A stretch of DNA of 52,065 bases, taken from positions 1 to 52,065 of the forward strand of contig NZ_JAHWXY010000015.1 of assembly GCF_024281235.1 (NCBI RefSeq). The letters are read 5' to 3'. This DNA comes from Shinella daejeonensis (GTDB taxonomy: Bacteria; Pseudomonadota; Alphaproteobacteria; Rhizobiales; Rhizobiaceae). The position numbers and the translations under genes are program-made. The notes beneath the pieces are model-generated. The model had not been told where the DNA came from, ran no database searches, and saw nothing but the letters and a program-made list of their open reading frames with translations. Shown here one piece after another: positions 8,389-18,514 of this stretch; position 1 is the stretch's first letter, and every line of letters begins with the position of its first letter.

Positions 8389-8583
8389 TCATCCGTCTGG
8401 TTTGCTGCCACGCATTTCGCGCCGCTGCCTGCGGCGCTTCTTCAGCGGCCTGACATAGAGTTCCAGCCTGTGACTCACGATTTCGAAGCCATGTGCACGC
8501 GCTATCTCTTCCTGGAGGCGCTCGATCTCGTCTGACCGGAATTCAACCACCCGCCCTGAATAGCGTCGAAAAGACATTTGCAA
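8389..8583 (-). CDS. Fur-like C-terminal domain fragment
   Basis: The 64-residue product resembles the dimerisation domain of Fur-family metalloregulators: [25 protein letters not shown], then SHRLELYV. In true Fur proteins the motif is CGKVIEF with preceding histidines; here the cysteine reads serine and the metal-binding histidines and the whole DNA-binding half are absent. The tail is a basic stretch (KKRRRQRR). It is the last gene of the hsp20-to-ftsH series, 23 bp after the ftsH stop. It could be a decayed fragment or a small protein with a new role. Confidence 0.5.
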   Translation of the reverse strand: MQMSFRRYSGRVVEFRSDEIERLQEEIARAHGFEIVSHRLELYVRPLKKRRRQRREMRGSKPDG

Positions 8584-8606
8584 TAGATAATCAAACTTTC
8601 CTCAGA

Positions 8607-10436
<1,830 letters not shown>

Positions 10437-10532
10437 TCTCTATCGCCATGCATCTGCGTGGGGCACGCCGCCCCTACCGACATCACTTTAGCCAGACCAC
10501 CCTGTCCTCGTTTGAGGCAGATCAACGTGAAA

Positions 10533-10553
10533 GGGCCCGGCAGAGCCGGGCCC
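10533..10553 (-). terminator. Perfect GC-rich hairpin between the SPW gene and ftsH
   Basis: GGGCCCGGC and GCCGGGCCC form a 9-bp stem with a 3-nt loop. On the minus strand it is followed by TTTCAC only, so it would be a weak intrinsic terminator or attenuator that lowers read-through from the upstream genes into ftsH. Confidence 0.5.
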
Positions 10554-10558
10554 CTCGG

Positions 10559-10918
10559 TCAGGCCGTTGAGAACGGTTTGTCGGAGCCTTTCCAAAGGCT
10601 GTAGCCCGCAGCAGCAGCCACGATCAGGCCGACGACGACATGGGAGATCGTCGCGCTGCTGTTGGTCGAGAATGGCAACACCCATGGCGCCGCGACCGAC
10701 CAGACGCCTAATGCCGTGTTAACCCACTGTTGCCATTCGCTGAACGCGAACAGCGCAATGCATGCAACAACGGCGATCGCCGCTCCTACAAGCCATGCGT
10801 TCCAGGCCGCAGTCGTTAGAGCCGCATAACCCAGAATCCATGGCGTTATGGCCAGTCCGAGGCCGGCGGCAATATTCACAACATCAAAGGCAGAGCGGTT
10901 TTCGAATGTCTTCATCAT
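10559..10918 (-). CDS. SPW-repeat membrane protein
   Basis: This 119-residue protein has four hydrophobic segments and two copies of the SPW-type motif: ITPWILGYAALTTAAWNAWLVG (about 27-45) and AAPWVLPFS (about 79-87). Proteins of this family are small inner-membrane proteins of unknown mechanism that often accompany stress genes. They are comparable in size and context to HdeD of the enterobacterial heat-resistance locus, though I see no proof of homology. It lies in the minus-strand stress operon, 30 bp after the omega-like gene. Confidence 0.8.
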   Translation of the reverse strand: MMKTFENRSAFDVVNIAAGLGLAITPWILGYAALTTAAWNAWLVGAAIAVVACIALFAFSEWQQWVNTALGVWSVAAPWVLPFSTNSSATISHVVVGLIVAAAAGYSLWKGSDKPFSTA

Positions 10919-10948
10919 CGTTTTCCTCCTTTCCGGTTTGATGCGTCG

Positions 10949-11263
10949 TCAATGAGCGGTCCGCCTGTCGGGCGGAACGCAGGTGCCGGTGTCACGAGAT
11001 GGGAAGCCGGCACCCAACTGCTGATGTGGGGCGCGCAGACGCCCCACAGGCTGCTGTCCGATACGGAACGGAGCAAGCTCCGCATCGGTGAAAGCACCCG
11101 CAGCAATCTCATGCAGCGCAAGATCCTGCGTTGTCATTCCTTCCAGCGCCAGTCGAGGCTCATCGCCCCGCCTCAGCGCTCTACAACGCATGGCCCCTGC
11201 GAGAGCCAGCCCGAACCTGTTAGGCAGAACCTTTTGTGCATCGATCGTGACAAATGGATCCAT
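10949..11263 (-). CDS. RNA polymerase omega-subunit-like protein
   Basis: This 104-residue protein resembles RpoZ: an N-terminal DPFVTIDAQKVLPNRFGLALAGAMRCRAL aligns with the VDNRFELVLLASHRAR region of omega, and DLALHEIAAGAFTDAEL aligns with VALREIADE. Omega helps assemble RNA polymerase and links it to ppGpp. A second, island-borne omega between heat-shock genes could change polymerase behaviour under stress. The C-terminal 35 residues are unrelated and proline-rich. The gene is 9 bp downstream of the NDUFS4-like gene, so it is cotranscribed. Confidence 0.65.
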   Translation of the reverse strand: MDPFVTIDAQKVLPNRFGLALAGAMRCRALRRGDEPRLALEGMTTQDLALHEIAAGAFTDAELAPFRIGQQPVGRLRAPHQQLGAGFPSRDTGTCVPPDRRTAH

Positions 11264-11272
11264 GGAATCACC

Positions 11273-12004
11273 TCATGCTGCTTCGAGATGCCCCGGACCA
11301 GCCGACTGGGCATCCACGCCTCTTTCGAGAGCGAGCAGCGCCTGCTCGACCTCATCAAGGCGCGAGGGGCGGCCGTTCTCAGGCATGCCCTCGTTGGTGG
11401 CCTGATCGATCAGGAATTCGGTCCAGGCCCAGTTCATCAGGATCGACCGCCTCGCATCAAGGGGGAGCCGGTTGTCAGTCACGACATCCATCGGCGAAGC
11501 CCAGCCGCCATCCCCATCATTGCGATTGGCGTCATTCGACATGGCTCGACGGTACTTGTCCGAAAGCCCGACGAGGCCAAGCTTGCCGAGCGTCGCATCG
11601 GAGAATGTGTTTCGCTGTTCTCCAGACTTATCCATGGTAATCCTAGCCTTATCCTTTGGTACGTCCACGACATAGCAAAGACCCTGCCGCTGCGCGTAAC
11701 GGATCGCAGACGCCAGCGTCGGGAACTTAAGCTCGACCTGCTTCAGTGTGTCCCGGCTGCCCGTGTAGCCCATGAGCGGTTCGATAAAAGACGGGCTGCG
11801 CGCCTCGAACACGAGCTTCCATTGATCGCGCGACGGAGCACTGGTAGTCGCCGAGCGAGATGGGCGGTAGATCCGGGCCATGGCATCGCTGGGGAATAAG
11901 GAGCGTCCCATTGACAGCATCGTGCGACGATTGTCGTTGGCTCCCGGCACGGCCCGGTCGACAGGACCATCTGCCATTGATGTCCTTCTTGCGGCAATGT
12001 TCAT
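11273..12004 (-). CDS. NDUFS4-like (ETC complex I accessory subunit) domain protein
   Basis: This 243-residue protein contains, at about 43-115, the pattern of the complex I accessory subunit NDUFS4: ARIYRPSRSATTSAP, then WKLVFEARSPSFIEPLMGYTGS, then FPTLASAIRYAQRQGL. The C-terminal 110 residues are a second unrecognised domain with RRSILMNWAWTEFLIDQA. The housekeeping alphaproteobacterial NDUFS4 homologue is about 100 residues, so this is an extended, repurposed version. A strong ribosome site (ACGGAGGAAGAACC-ATG) supports the start. It sits between the second hsp20 and the omega-like gene. Its role in stress is unknown. Confidence 0.7.
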   Translation of the reverse strand: MNIAARRTSMADGPVDRAVPGANDNRRTMLSMGRSLFPSDAMARIYRPSRSATTSAPSRDQWKLVFEARSPSFIEPLMGYTGSRDTLKQVELKFPTLASAIRYAQRQGLCYVVDVPKDKARITMDKSGEQRNTFSDATLGKLGLVGLSDKYRRAMSNDANRNDGDGGWASPMDVVTDNRLPLDARRSILMNWAWTEFLIDQATNEGMPENGRPSRLDEVEQALLALERGVDAQSAGPGHLEAA

Positions 12005-12075
12005 GGTTCTTCCTCCGTGATCGGTGAAGATCGACGCCTACGGGCGCAACGAACCCGCCGGCGCCGAAACCCTCG

Positions 12076-12588
12076 TCAGCTCTTGATCGCTATGCGTTTT
12101 ACCTGCGACTGTGCCTTTTCGGTCTTGGGAAGCACGAGGCTCAGCACGCCATTTCTGAACCTGGCGTCTATCTTGTCCTCGACGATTTCCCTTCCAACCG
12201 GGATACGGCGCTCGAAACGGCCGTAGAAGCGTTCCGAGAACTGCTTATCCTTGTCCTCGGTCTCAGATCGCTTTTCGCCGCGCAGCGTCAACACACCGTC
12301 ATCCAGAACCAGTTCAATGTCCTTTTCCTCAAGTCCTGGCACTTCCGCGGTTATGCGGATCTCCTTTTCAGTCTCGGAGATCTCGACGCTCGGCCACCCC
12401 CGTCCGAAGGAGGCCAGAGAGTCAAAAGCTGGCAGGTTTCGATCAAACGAGCGAAAGACATCATCGAACAGGCGATTGACTTCCCGGTGCAGCGACAGGA
12501 ACGGACTGCGGTCCTCTTCACGATAGGCAGCGGGAGCCTGATTGCTGCTTGTGTCACGACCCCAGGGGATCAGGTCACGTACGCTCAT
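12076..12588 (-). CDS. Small heat-shock protein Hsp20 (class A type)
   Basis: This 170-residue holdase chaperone carries an alpha-crystallin domain at about 65-165: WPSVEISETEKEIRITAEVPGLEEKDIEL, then GVLTLRGEKR, then a FSERFYGRFERRIPVG segment, ending FRNGVLSLVLPK. These are the usual strands of the domain, and the final GVLSLVLPK is the conserved A-x-x-x-n-G-v-L signature. The N-terminal arm (SPFLSLHREVNRLFDDVFRSF) is typical of alphaproteobacterial Hsp20. It is second in the minus-strand stress operon, about 100 bp after the first hsp20. Confidence 0.95.
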   Translation of the reverse strand: MSVRDLIPWGRDTSSNQAPAAYREEDRSPFLSLHREVNRLFDDVFRSFDRNLPAFDSLASFGRGWPSVEISETEKEIRITAEVPGLEEKDIELVLDDGVLTLRGEKRSETEDKDKQFSERFYGRFERRIPVGREIVEDKIDARFRNGVLSLVLPKTEKAQSQVKRIAIKS

Positions 12589-12684
12589 GGTTGTTCTCCT
12601 TCTGTTCTGAACAATTGGACACAGCTTCGCCGATGGCGCCAGACGCGTGGCCCGGCGCTGGCGATCCGTAGACTGACAAAAGCG

Positions 12685-13161
12685 TCAGGCTGCGATCTGC
12701 TCGTTGGTGTGCGAAGAGGCTTCAATCTGCATCGTCTTCTCCTGCGACGAGATCGCAATCCGACGAGGCTTCATCTCCTCCGGGATCTCACGCCGAAGAT
12801 CGATTGTCAGGAGGCCGTTGACGAGAGTCGCGCCTTCAACTCGCACGTGGTCGGCGAGCTGGAAGCGACGCTGGAACGAGCGTCCGGCAATGCCGCGATG
12901 CAGATACTGCGCATTCTCGTCGGTGGCTTTGCTACCCGCCACGAGAAGCATGTTCTGCTCCTGCGTGATGGAAAGCTCGTCTTCGCTGAAGCCGGCCACC
13001 GCCATGGTGATGCGGTAGTCGTCTTCGTCAGTCTTTGCGATGTCATAGGGAGGCCAATTGTCGATGCTCTCGACGCGGCTGGCTGCCTCCAGCGCATTGA
13101 CCAGACGGTCGAAGCCGATGCTCGACCGGAACAGGGGAGAAAAATCGAAAGTGGTTCTCAT
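12685..13161 (-). CDS. Small heat-shock protein Hsp20 (IbpA type)
   Basis: This 158-residue IbpA/HspA-like small heat-shock protein begins MRTTFDFSPLFRSSIGFDRL, the normal start of this class. An in-frame extension to 13194 is therefore rejected, and AGGAGGATGTGGCT precedes the ATG. The alpha-crystallin core reads WPPYDIAKTDEDDYRITMAVAGF, LLVAGSK, and YLHRGIAGRSFQRRFQLADHV, ending VNGLLTIDLRREIP. IbpA-type proteins bind unfolding proteins at aggregates. It is the first gene of the seven-gene minus-strand operon and follows a heat-shock promoter at 13250-13278. Confidence 0.95.
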   Translation of the reverse strand: MRTTFDFSPLFRSSIGFDRLVNALEAASRVESIDNWPPYDIAKTDEDDYRITMAVAGFSEDELSITQEQNMLLVAGSKATDENAQYLHRGIAGRSFQRRFQLADHVRVEGATLVNGLLTIDLRREIPEEMKPRRIAISSQEKTMQIEASSHTNEQIAA

Positions 13162-13249
13162 AGCCACATCCTCCTTGAAGCAACATGGGTACAAGATTGT
13201 CCGGCTTTTTTAACCGGCGCCGCCCCGTAGTGGCAGCGGCGCACAATCG

Positions 13250-13278
13250 ATCTGGTTTCGTCATCTCTGAGTTTCAAG
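13250..13278 (-). promoter_or_regulatory. RpoH-type heat-shock promoter of the hsp20-ftsH operon
   Basis: On the minus strand, CTTGAA (13278-13273) and CCAGAT (13255-13250) are separated by 17 bp, 89 nt upstream of the hsp20 start. The wider element, CTCTTGAAA plus 14 nt plus AACCAGATCGAT, is repeated with the same spacing upstream of groES at 14939-14967. The -35 agrees with the RpoH consensus CTTGAA; the -10 is a looser match to CCCCAT-like hexamers. Confidence 0.7.
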
Positions 13279-13380
13279 AGGGTGACGGCAGAAAATTTCT
13301 ACAGCTATTTCAGGCTGTTGGAATTTGAGAACAACTACACCATGTGATGAGTTGGTTGGTAATATGAATGGAGGCCTGCC

Positions 13381-13596
13381 ATGACCTATGACGACATCGT
13401 TTCAGTGCTCGGCTCCATAGACGACGATCTGGCGGCGGGGCTTATCGCAACCGGGGCGAGTGTTGATGAACTGCGAGAAGCGTGGAACTGGCTTAACAAT
13501 GACGAGGCGCTGATGGGCGAAGGGCGACCGCTCCCGGACACACGCGTCAGCCAACTCATCGATCTGCTTGAACCTGATGATGACGGCGTTGACTGA
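13381..13596 (+). CDS. Small acidic hypothetical protein
   Basis: This 71-residue, strongly acidic protein is not recognised. It reads as a helical domain (YDDIVSVLGSIDDDLAAGLIATGASVDELREAW) followed by a short acidic tail. GGAGG lies 8 nt before the ATG, so the start is well supported. It is divergent from the hsp20 operon and could be a small stress-responsive factor, but this rests on location only. Confidence 0.65.
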   Translation: MTYDDIVSVLGSIDDDLAAGLIATGASVDELREAWNWLNNDEALMGEGRPLPDTRVSQLIDLLEPDDDGVD

Positions 13597-13707
13597 GATA
13601 CGGATGGAGGGTTGAAGAGGCCCGTCGGTATGCCCAGATCACAAGAGATCGTACAGAACGATCAGTTACTTGCTCTTAAAAGACGATCAGAAAACAAGGA
13701 GGAAGTG

Positions 13708-14016
13708 ATGTCTGATGTCGTGTTCCAAGAACCCGTAATTCTGCGCATGCCAAAAACTGGCCTCCGAAAGGTGGCGACAGGTTTTGAAGCACTGGAATGC
13801 CTTGAGCGCGAATGGCCGGACTGGGCACGTGGACGTCGTTGGCGGAATGCCATTGCTGCCTGTCGGGACGCACTCGATGGATGGCGCTCTGCGAAGGAGG
13901 CGCGCCGGAGCTTCATGAAGGCTGCAATGCGAGCGGGCCTCGTTCAGGGAGCACGACGCACGCGAGTTCGGGGTACTCTCGGTAGCTATCAGGGAATTCC
14001 CGCCGGGCTTCAGTGA
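13708..14016 (+). CDS. DUF982-family protein
   Basis: This 102-residue protein matches DUF982, a family common in Rhizobiales: a beta hairpin containing EPVILRMPKTGLRKVATGFEALECL, then WPDWARGRRWRNAIAACRDALDGW, then ARRSFMKAAMRAGL. The function is unknown. An upstream TTG extension exists, but AAGGAGGAAG directly before ATG 13708 fixes the start. Its end overlaps the convergent Usg-like gene by a few bases. Confidence 0.8.
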   Translation: MSDVVFQEPVILRMPKTGLRKVATGFEALECLEREWPDWARGRRWRNAIAACRDALDGWRSAKEARRSFMKAAMRAGLVQGARRTRVRGTLGSYQGIPAGLQ

Positions 14017-14288
14017 ACGGATATGATCCCGTCGACGGCTTTCCATTCTGATGGCTGGATCAGACGGTGGTGGGCGACGCGCACGGAGTGCAGCGCGCCC
14101 TCCAGCGTCTCGGTCCAGTAGTCCAGAAAGCCGCGCAGTTCGGGAAATTTCGGGGCGAGGTCGTAATCCTGCCAGACATAGACCTGCAACAGGCTCGGGT
14201 GATCCGGCAGGTGATAGTGGATTTCGGCTGTGGTCAGGCCGTAGCCTTCCATCTGCATCCGGAATTCACGACTGACGATCGCTGGCAT
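14010..14288 (-). CDS. Usg-family protein
   Basis: This 92-residue protein belongs to the Usg family of alphaproteobacteria: REFRMQMEGYGLTTAEIHYHLPDHPSLLQVYVWQDYDLAPKFPEL, then FLDYWTETLEGALHSVRVAH. The prototype lies near tryptophan genes, but no activity is known. The ATG at 14288, preceded by AAGGAGAG, starts the conserved region. It is 19 bp downstream of the gene at 14308 and belongs to the same short operon. Confidence 0.85.
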   Translation of the reverse strand: MPAIVSREFRMQMEGYGLTTAEIHYHLPDHPSLLQVYVWQDYDLAPKFPELRGFLDYWTETLEGALHSVRVAHHRLIQPSEWKAVDGIISVH

Positions 14289-14307
14289 ATGTCTCTCCTT
14301 TGTCGTT

Positions 14308-14652
14308 TCATGCGTGAAGACGATGGTGATGGTCTGCGGATCCGCATACGGCATCGTCCGCCCCGATGTCGTCGCGATCAAGTCGCCGCAGCGCATCCAT
14401 GATGACATCGAATGGGATGGGGCTTTCTGCGCCCGGCGGCTGGCGCAGTGCGGGCATCGATTCGACCGCGCATGCGTCGGATGCCCATGACGAGAGAATG
14501 GCGCGCTTTTCGCTGCGTTCGAGCGTGTCGTCGCGCAGCACATCCTCGGGATGCCTGTAGTGGCGCGCCGGCGACAGGAGCCGGTCGAGCGCAATGTCTT
14601 CGGCTCGTGGCGCGAGAGAGGGAATGATCGTCGAAAAATCGGCTCGGCGCAT
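14308..14652 (-). CDS. Hypothetical protein upstream of the Usg-like gene
   Basis: This 114-residue protein is not recognised. Its N-terminus (RRADFSTIIPSLAPRAEDIALDRLL) and a later DVLRDDTLERSEKRAILSSWASDA segment look ordered, and the C-terminus is rich in Asp and His. A clear GGAAGGAGG site precedes ATG 14652. An upstream extension of the same frame through the (CGGCA)n repeat encodes only RAVPC repeats and is rejected. It is cotranscribed with the Usg-like gene. Confidence 0.65.
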   Translation of the reverse strand: MRRADFSTIIPSLAPRAEDIALDRLLSPARHYRHPEDVLRDDTLERSEKRAILSSWASDACAVESMPALRQPPGAESPIPFDVIMDALRRLDRDDIGADDAVCGSADHHHRLHA

Positions 14653-14721
14653 CGCTGTCCTCCTTCCGTTTTCAGCCGTTCCAAAAACTCCGTTTCGATC
14701 AGGACTCCGGACCGCACCTCC

Positions 14722-14811
14722 CGGCACGGCACGGCACGGCACGGCACGGCACGGCACGGCACGGCACGGCACGGCACGGCACGGCACGGCACGGCACGGC
14801 ACGGCACGGCA
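14722..14811. repeat. Perfect (CGGCA)18 pentanucleotide repeat
   Basis: Eighteen uninterrupted CGGCA units fill 90 bp in the divergent gap between the 14652 gene (minus) and groES (plus). The unit is five bases, so any copy-number change would shift a reading frame running through it and would change promoter spacing on both sides. Such repeats are prone to slippage. Confidence 0.97.
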
Positions 14812-14894
14812 CAGAAGGAAGTTCGGCCAATCGAGCGAATTTTTCAAGTGCCCGGATGCTCGATGGTGTCAATTTCGGCTGCGATTACATCGCA

Positions 14895-14921
14895 CTAGCA
14901 GTGAACTGCTGCGAGTGCCAA
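14895..14921. promoter_or_regulatory. Degenerate CIRCE element upstream of groESL-1
   Basis: The right arm GAGTGCCAA (14913-14921) is identical to the right arm of the perfect CIRCE at the second groESL. The left arm, at the correct 9-nt spacing, is CTAGCAGTG, matching the CIRCE consensus TTAGCACTC at only six of nine positions. HrcA binding may be weak or lost. The element lies just upstream of the RpoH-type promoter, not downstream as usual. Confidence 0.5.
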
Positions 14922-14938
14922 AAATTTTGCATTCCGCT

Positions 14939-14967
14939 CTTGAAATCGAAAATCGCCAAAACCAGAT
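14939..14967 (+). promoter_or_regulatory. RpoH-type heat-shock promoter of groESL-1
   Basis: CTTGAA (14939-14944) and CCAGAT (14962-14967) are separated by 17 bp. The same two blocks with the same spacing precede the hsp20-ftsH operon. Transcription would start near 14975, leaving a leader of about 100 nt before groES. Confidence 0.7.
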
Positions 14968-15072
14968 CGATACGCGCGTGACGCCGACAAGGGTTGCGCG
15001 GCCCCGCTCCGGCTCTCACCGGGCCGGAGCGGAGGGACCTCTCAAAATCTGTTTGTCCTTGAGGAGAACGAT

Positions 15073-15387
15073 ATGACGTTCCGTCCATTGCATGACCGTA
15101 TCCTGGTTCGCCGCATCGAAGCCGACGAGAAAACCGCAGGCGGCATCATCATTCCCGATACCGCCAAGGAAAAGCCGAGCGAAGGCGAAGTGATCGCGGT
15201 CGGCCCCGGTGCCCGCGACGATGCGGGCAAGATCATTGAGCTCGACGTAAAGGTCGGCGACCGCATTTTGTTCGGCAAATGGTCCGGCACCGAGATCCGG
15301 CTCGACGGCGAAGACCTGCTCATCATGAAGGAAAGCGACGTGATGGGTGTGATCGAACAGACCGCCGCACTGAAGAAGGCCGCCTGA
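15073..15387 (+). CDS. groES: Co-chaperonin GroES (copy 1)
   Basis: This complete 104-residue GroES caps the GroEL ring. It begins [15 protein letters not shown], contains the mobile loop [22 protein letters not shown] and the GPGARD and [10 protein letters not shown] segments, and ends [13 protein letters not shown]. The ribosome site TTGAGGAGAACGAT precedes the ATG. groEL follows after 56 bp in one operon under a heat-shock promoter. Confidence 0.97.
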   Translation: MTFRPLHDRILVRRIEADEKTAGGIIIPDTAKEKPSEGEVIAVGPGARDDAGKIIELDVKVGDRILFGKWSGTEIRLDGEDLLIMKESDVMGVIEQTAALKKAA

Positions 15388-15431
15388 CGGATTCTTCGAC
15401 CATCAACCAGTCAATGAAAGCTGCCTATTGA

Positions 15432-17069
<1,638 letters not shown>

Positions 17070-17086
17070 CCATCTCGCGCTGAAAG

Positions 17087-17113
17087 TGACCGCTCCCATG
17101 TCGGGGGCGGTCA
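17087..17113 (+). terminator. Hairpin after groEL
   Basis: TGACCGC and GCGGTCA form a 7-bp stem, extended by CCC/GGG inside, 18 bp after the groEL stop. There is no T-run, so it may be a transcript-stabilising hairpin or partial terminator before the small downstream gene. Confidence 0.35.
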
Positions 17114-17140
17114 GGAGCAAAGCATAGATCGGAGACTGAC

Positions 17141-17365
17141 ATGAGCCTCATGCCGGACTTTGACCATGTACCTGTGCCGCATCATCCCCCGGCCGAGTTC
17201 CTGTCGCACGATGCGGAAGCGCGCACGGCATTGGCCCCGCTGTTCGAATCTCTGCTCGACAGACTGGTGATGGCTGGATGGGATCGGCGCACAGCGGCCT
17301 CCGCGCTGATGTTCCATGCGGCGGCGCAGGTGTCGGCCCTCTCGCGAGACGGCCGGCCACAATGA
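17141..17365 (+). CDS. Small hypothetical protein downstream of groEL
   Basis: This 74-residue protein is not recognised. After a proline- and histidine-rich start (FDHVPVPHHPPAEF) it has a helical segment (LAPLFESLLDRLVMAGWDRRTAASALMFHAA). A weak GGAG site precedes the ATG. It is in the groESL transcription direction and upstream of a terminator-like hairpin, so it is probably the third gene of that operon. Confidence 0.6.
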   Translation: MSLMPDFDHVPVPHHPPAEFLSHDAEARTALAPLFESLLDRLVMAGWDRRTAASALMFHAAAQVSALSRDGRPQ

Positions 17366-17368
17366 TCC

Positions 17369-17396
17369 AGGAACCTCGCCTCCGGGCGGGGTTCCT
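17369..17396 (+). terminator. Terminator-like hairpin after the groESL operon
   Basis: AGGAACC (17369-17375) pairs with GGTTCCT (17390-17396), and the inner CGCC/GGCG bases extend the stem. It is followed by TTCC. It begins 3 bp after the stop of the small gene at 17365. Confidence 0.5.
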
Positions 17397-17499
17397 TTCC
17401 AATCGAACCAGACGCGCGAAGGACCGGCGGCGGAAGATCTCTTCCGGCGCGACGGCATCGCCGCATCCAACACGAAGGAACCAAATCGGGAGATCGACA

Positions 17500-17979
17500 A
17501 TGTTCATCGGCCTGCCTCGCGCCCCGCAGATTGTCGCCGTCCTTGTCACGTGCCTTGCATTGTCATTTTCCGGTGGCGCTGTGCCGCCCGCTGCCGCACA
17601 GGATGTGGCATCCGGCGTGCGTGGCGAGCGTTCGTTGCCCGATGTTCTGGAGGAGATCACGCCCGCGGTGGTCAACATCGCCGTCGCGTCTCGCGCGTCT
17701 GCCGAAACCAACCCGCTCTTCAACGATCCCTACTTCCGACGCTACTTCGATCTGTCTCAGATGCCACAGCAAAGGCCCCGCATGAGCGCCGGGTCCGGCG
17801 TCATCGTTGACGCGGATAAGGGTTACATTCTCACTAACCACCATGTCGTCGACGGCGCGAGCGAGATCGCGGTGACGCTGAAAGATCGCCGCCGCTTCAA
17901 TGCCGAACTGGTCGGCAGCTACAAGACACGCAACCCAATCCATGAAAGCTTTCATTTCTGGGCGAAAACTACGTGTTAA
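17500..17979 (+). pseudogene. DegP/HtrA-family periplasmic protease, truncated
   Basis: The first 145 residues are a normal DegP start: a signal peptide (VAVLVTCLALSFSGG, ending about PAAAQD), SLPDVLEEITPAVVNIAV, RYFDLSQMPQQRPRMSAGSGVIVDADKGYILTNHHVVDGA with the catalytic histidine, and the beginning of the next strand (RRRFNAELVGS). Instead of the DPATDIALLK motif with the catalytic aspartate, the frame runs into unrelated sequence and stops. The Asp, the Ser (GNSGG) and both PDZ domains are missing. The break is near 17918-17925. Confidence 0.88.
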
Positions 17980-18007
17980 ACCTCGCAGGAAATCAAGACC
18001 CTGTTCC

Positions 18008-18478
18008 TTACTGCGCGCCGCAATCGATGGTTAGTGTAGCACCGTCATCGATAGATGCGCCATTTTCGTCCACCAAGACCAGACCGGCAACGGACAGCTG
18101 TCTCCCGGAAGCCACGATTGTGAACTCCTGTGAATAGACACGTCCGGCCTGGATCCGACGCTCGGGACTGGCGAACGGGCCATCGACGCCGAGGCCGATG
18201 GTCATTGCATTTGCAGTAGACGACAGTTCGAAAAAGAACTTTTCTCCATCCGGTGTCGTCCCTGGCCCCTGGATTTCAATATCGTCGAAACCATCCTGGC
18301 TATGGATGCCGCATGTGGTCGGCGTAAATTCGTAGCGCCCTGCGGATGTTTCCAAAACACTTATTGCGACGGCGGCGCTTTCTGATGTCGGCGCTTCCGC
18401 CTCCGCGCTACAACCTGTCAGCATCAAGCTGCTGAACAAGCCGATCATGACAACGGATCCGGTTCTACGCTCGTCCAT
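18008..18478 (-). CDS. Putative outer-membrane or periplasmic lipoprotein
   Basis: This is a lipoprotein of about 156 residues with a type II signal: hydrophobic VVMIGLFSSLMLTGCS with the lipobox LTGC. The mature part is beta-rich and has no family I recognise; it contains three cysteines besides the lipid cysteine region (TTCGIHSQ, IDCGAQ), which may form a disulphide. AGGAAA lies about 7 nt before ATG 18478; a longer start at 18511 would put 11 residues before the signal. It is the last gene of the VWA/SH3 cluster. Confidence 0.7.
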   Translation of the reverse strand: MDERRTGSVVMIGLFSSLMLTGCSAEAEAPTSESAAVAISVLETSAGRYEFTPTTCGIHSQDGFDDIEIQGPGTTPDGEKFFFELSSTANAMTIGLGVDGPFASPERRIQAGRVYSQEFTIVASGRQLSVAGLVLVDENGASIDDGATLTIDCGAQ

Positions 18479-18514
18479 TCCGAAGTTTCCTGTGATCACT
18501 TCTTTCTCCATTGC

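Noticed and set aside
14653..14847. N-terminal extension of the 14308 gene through the pentanucleotide repeat
   Set aside because: The extension encodes only RAVPC repeats, while a strong GGAAGGAGG site precedes ATG 14652.
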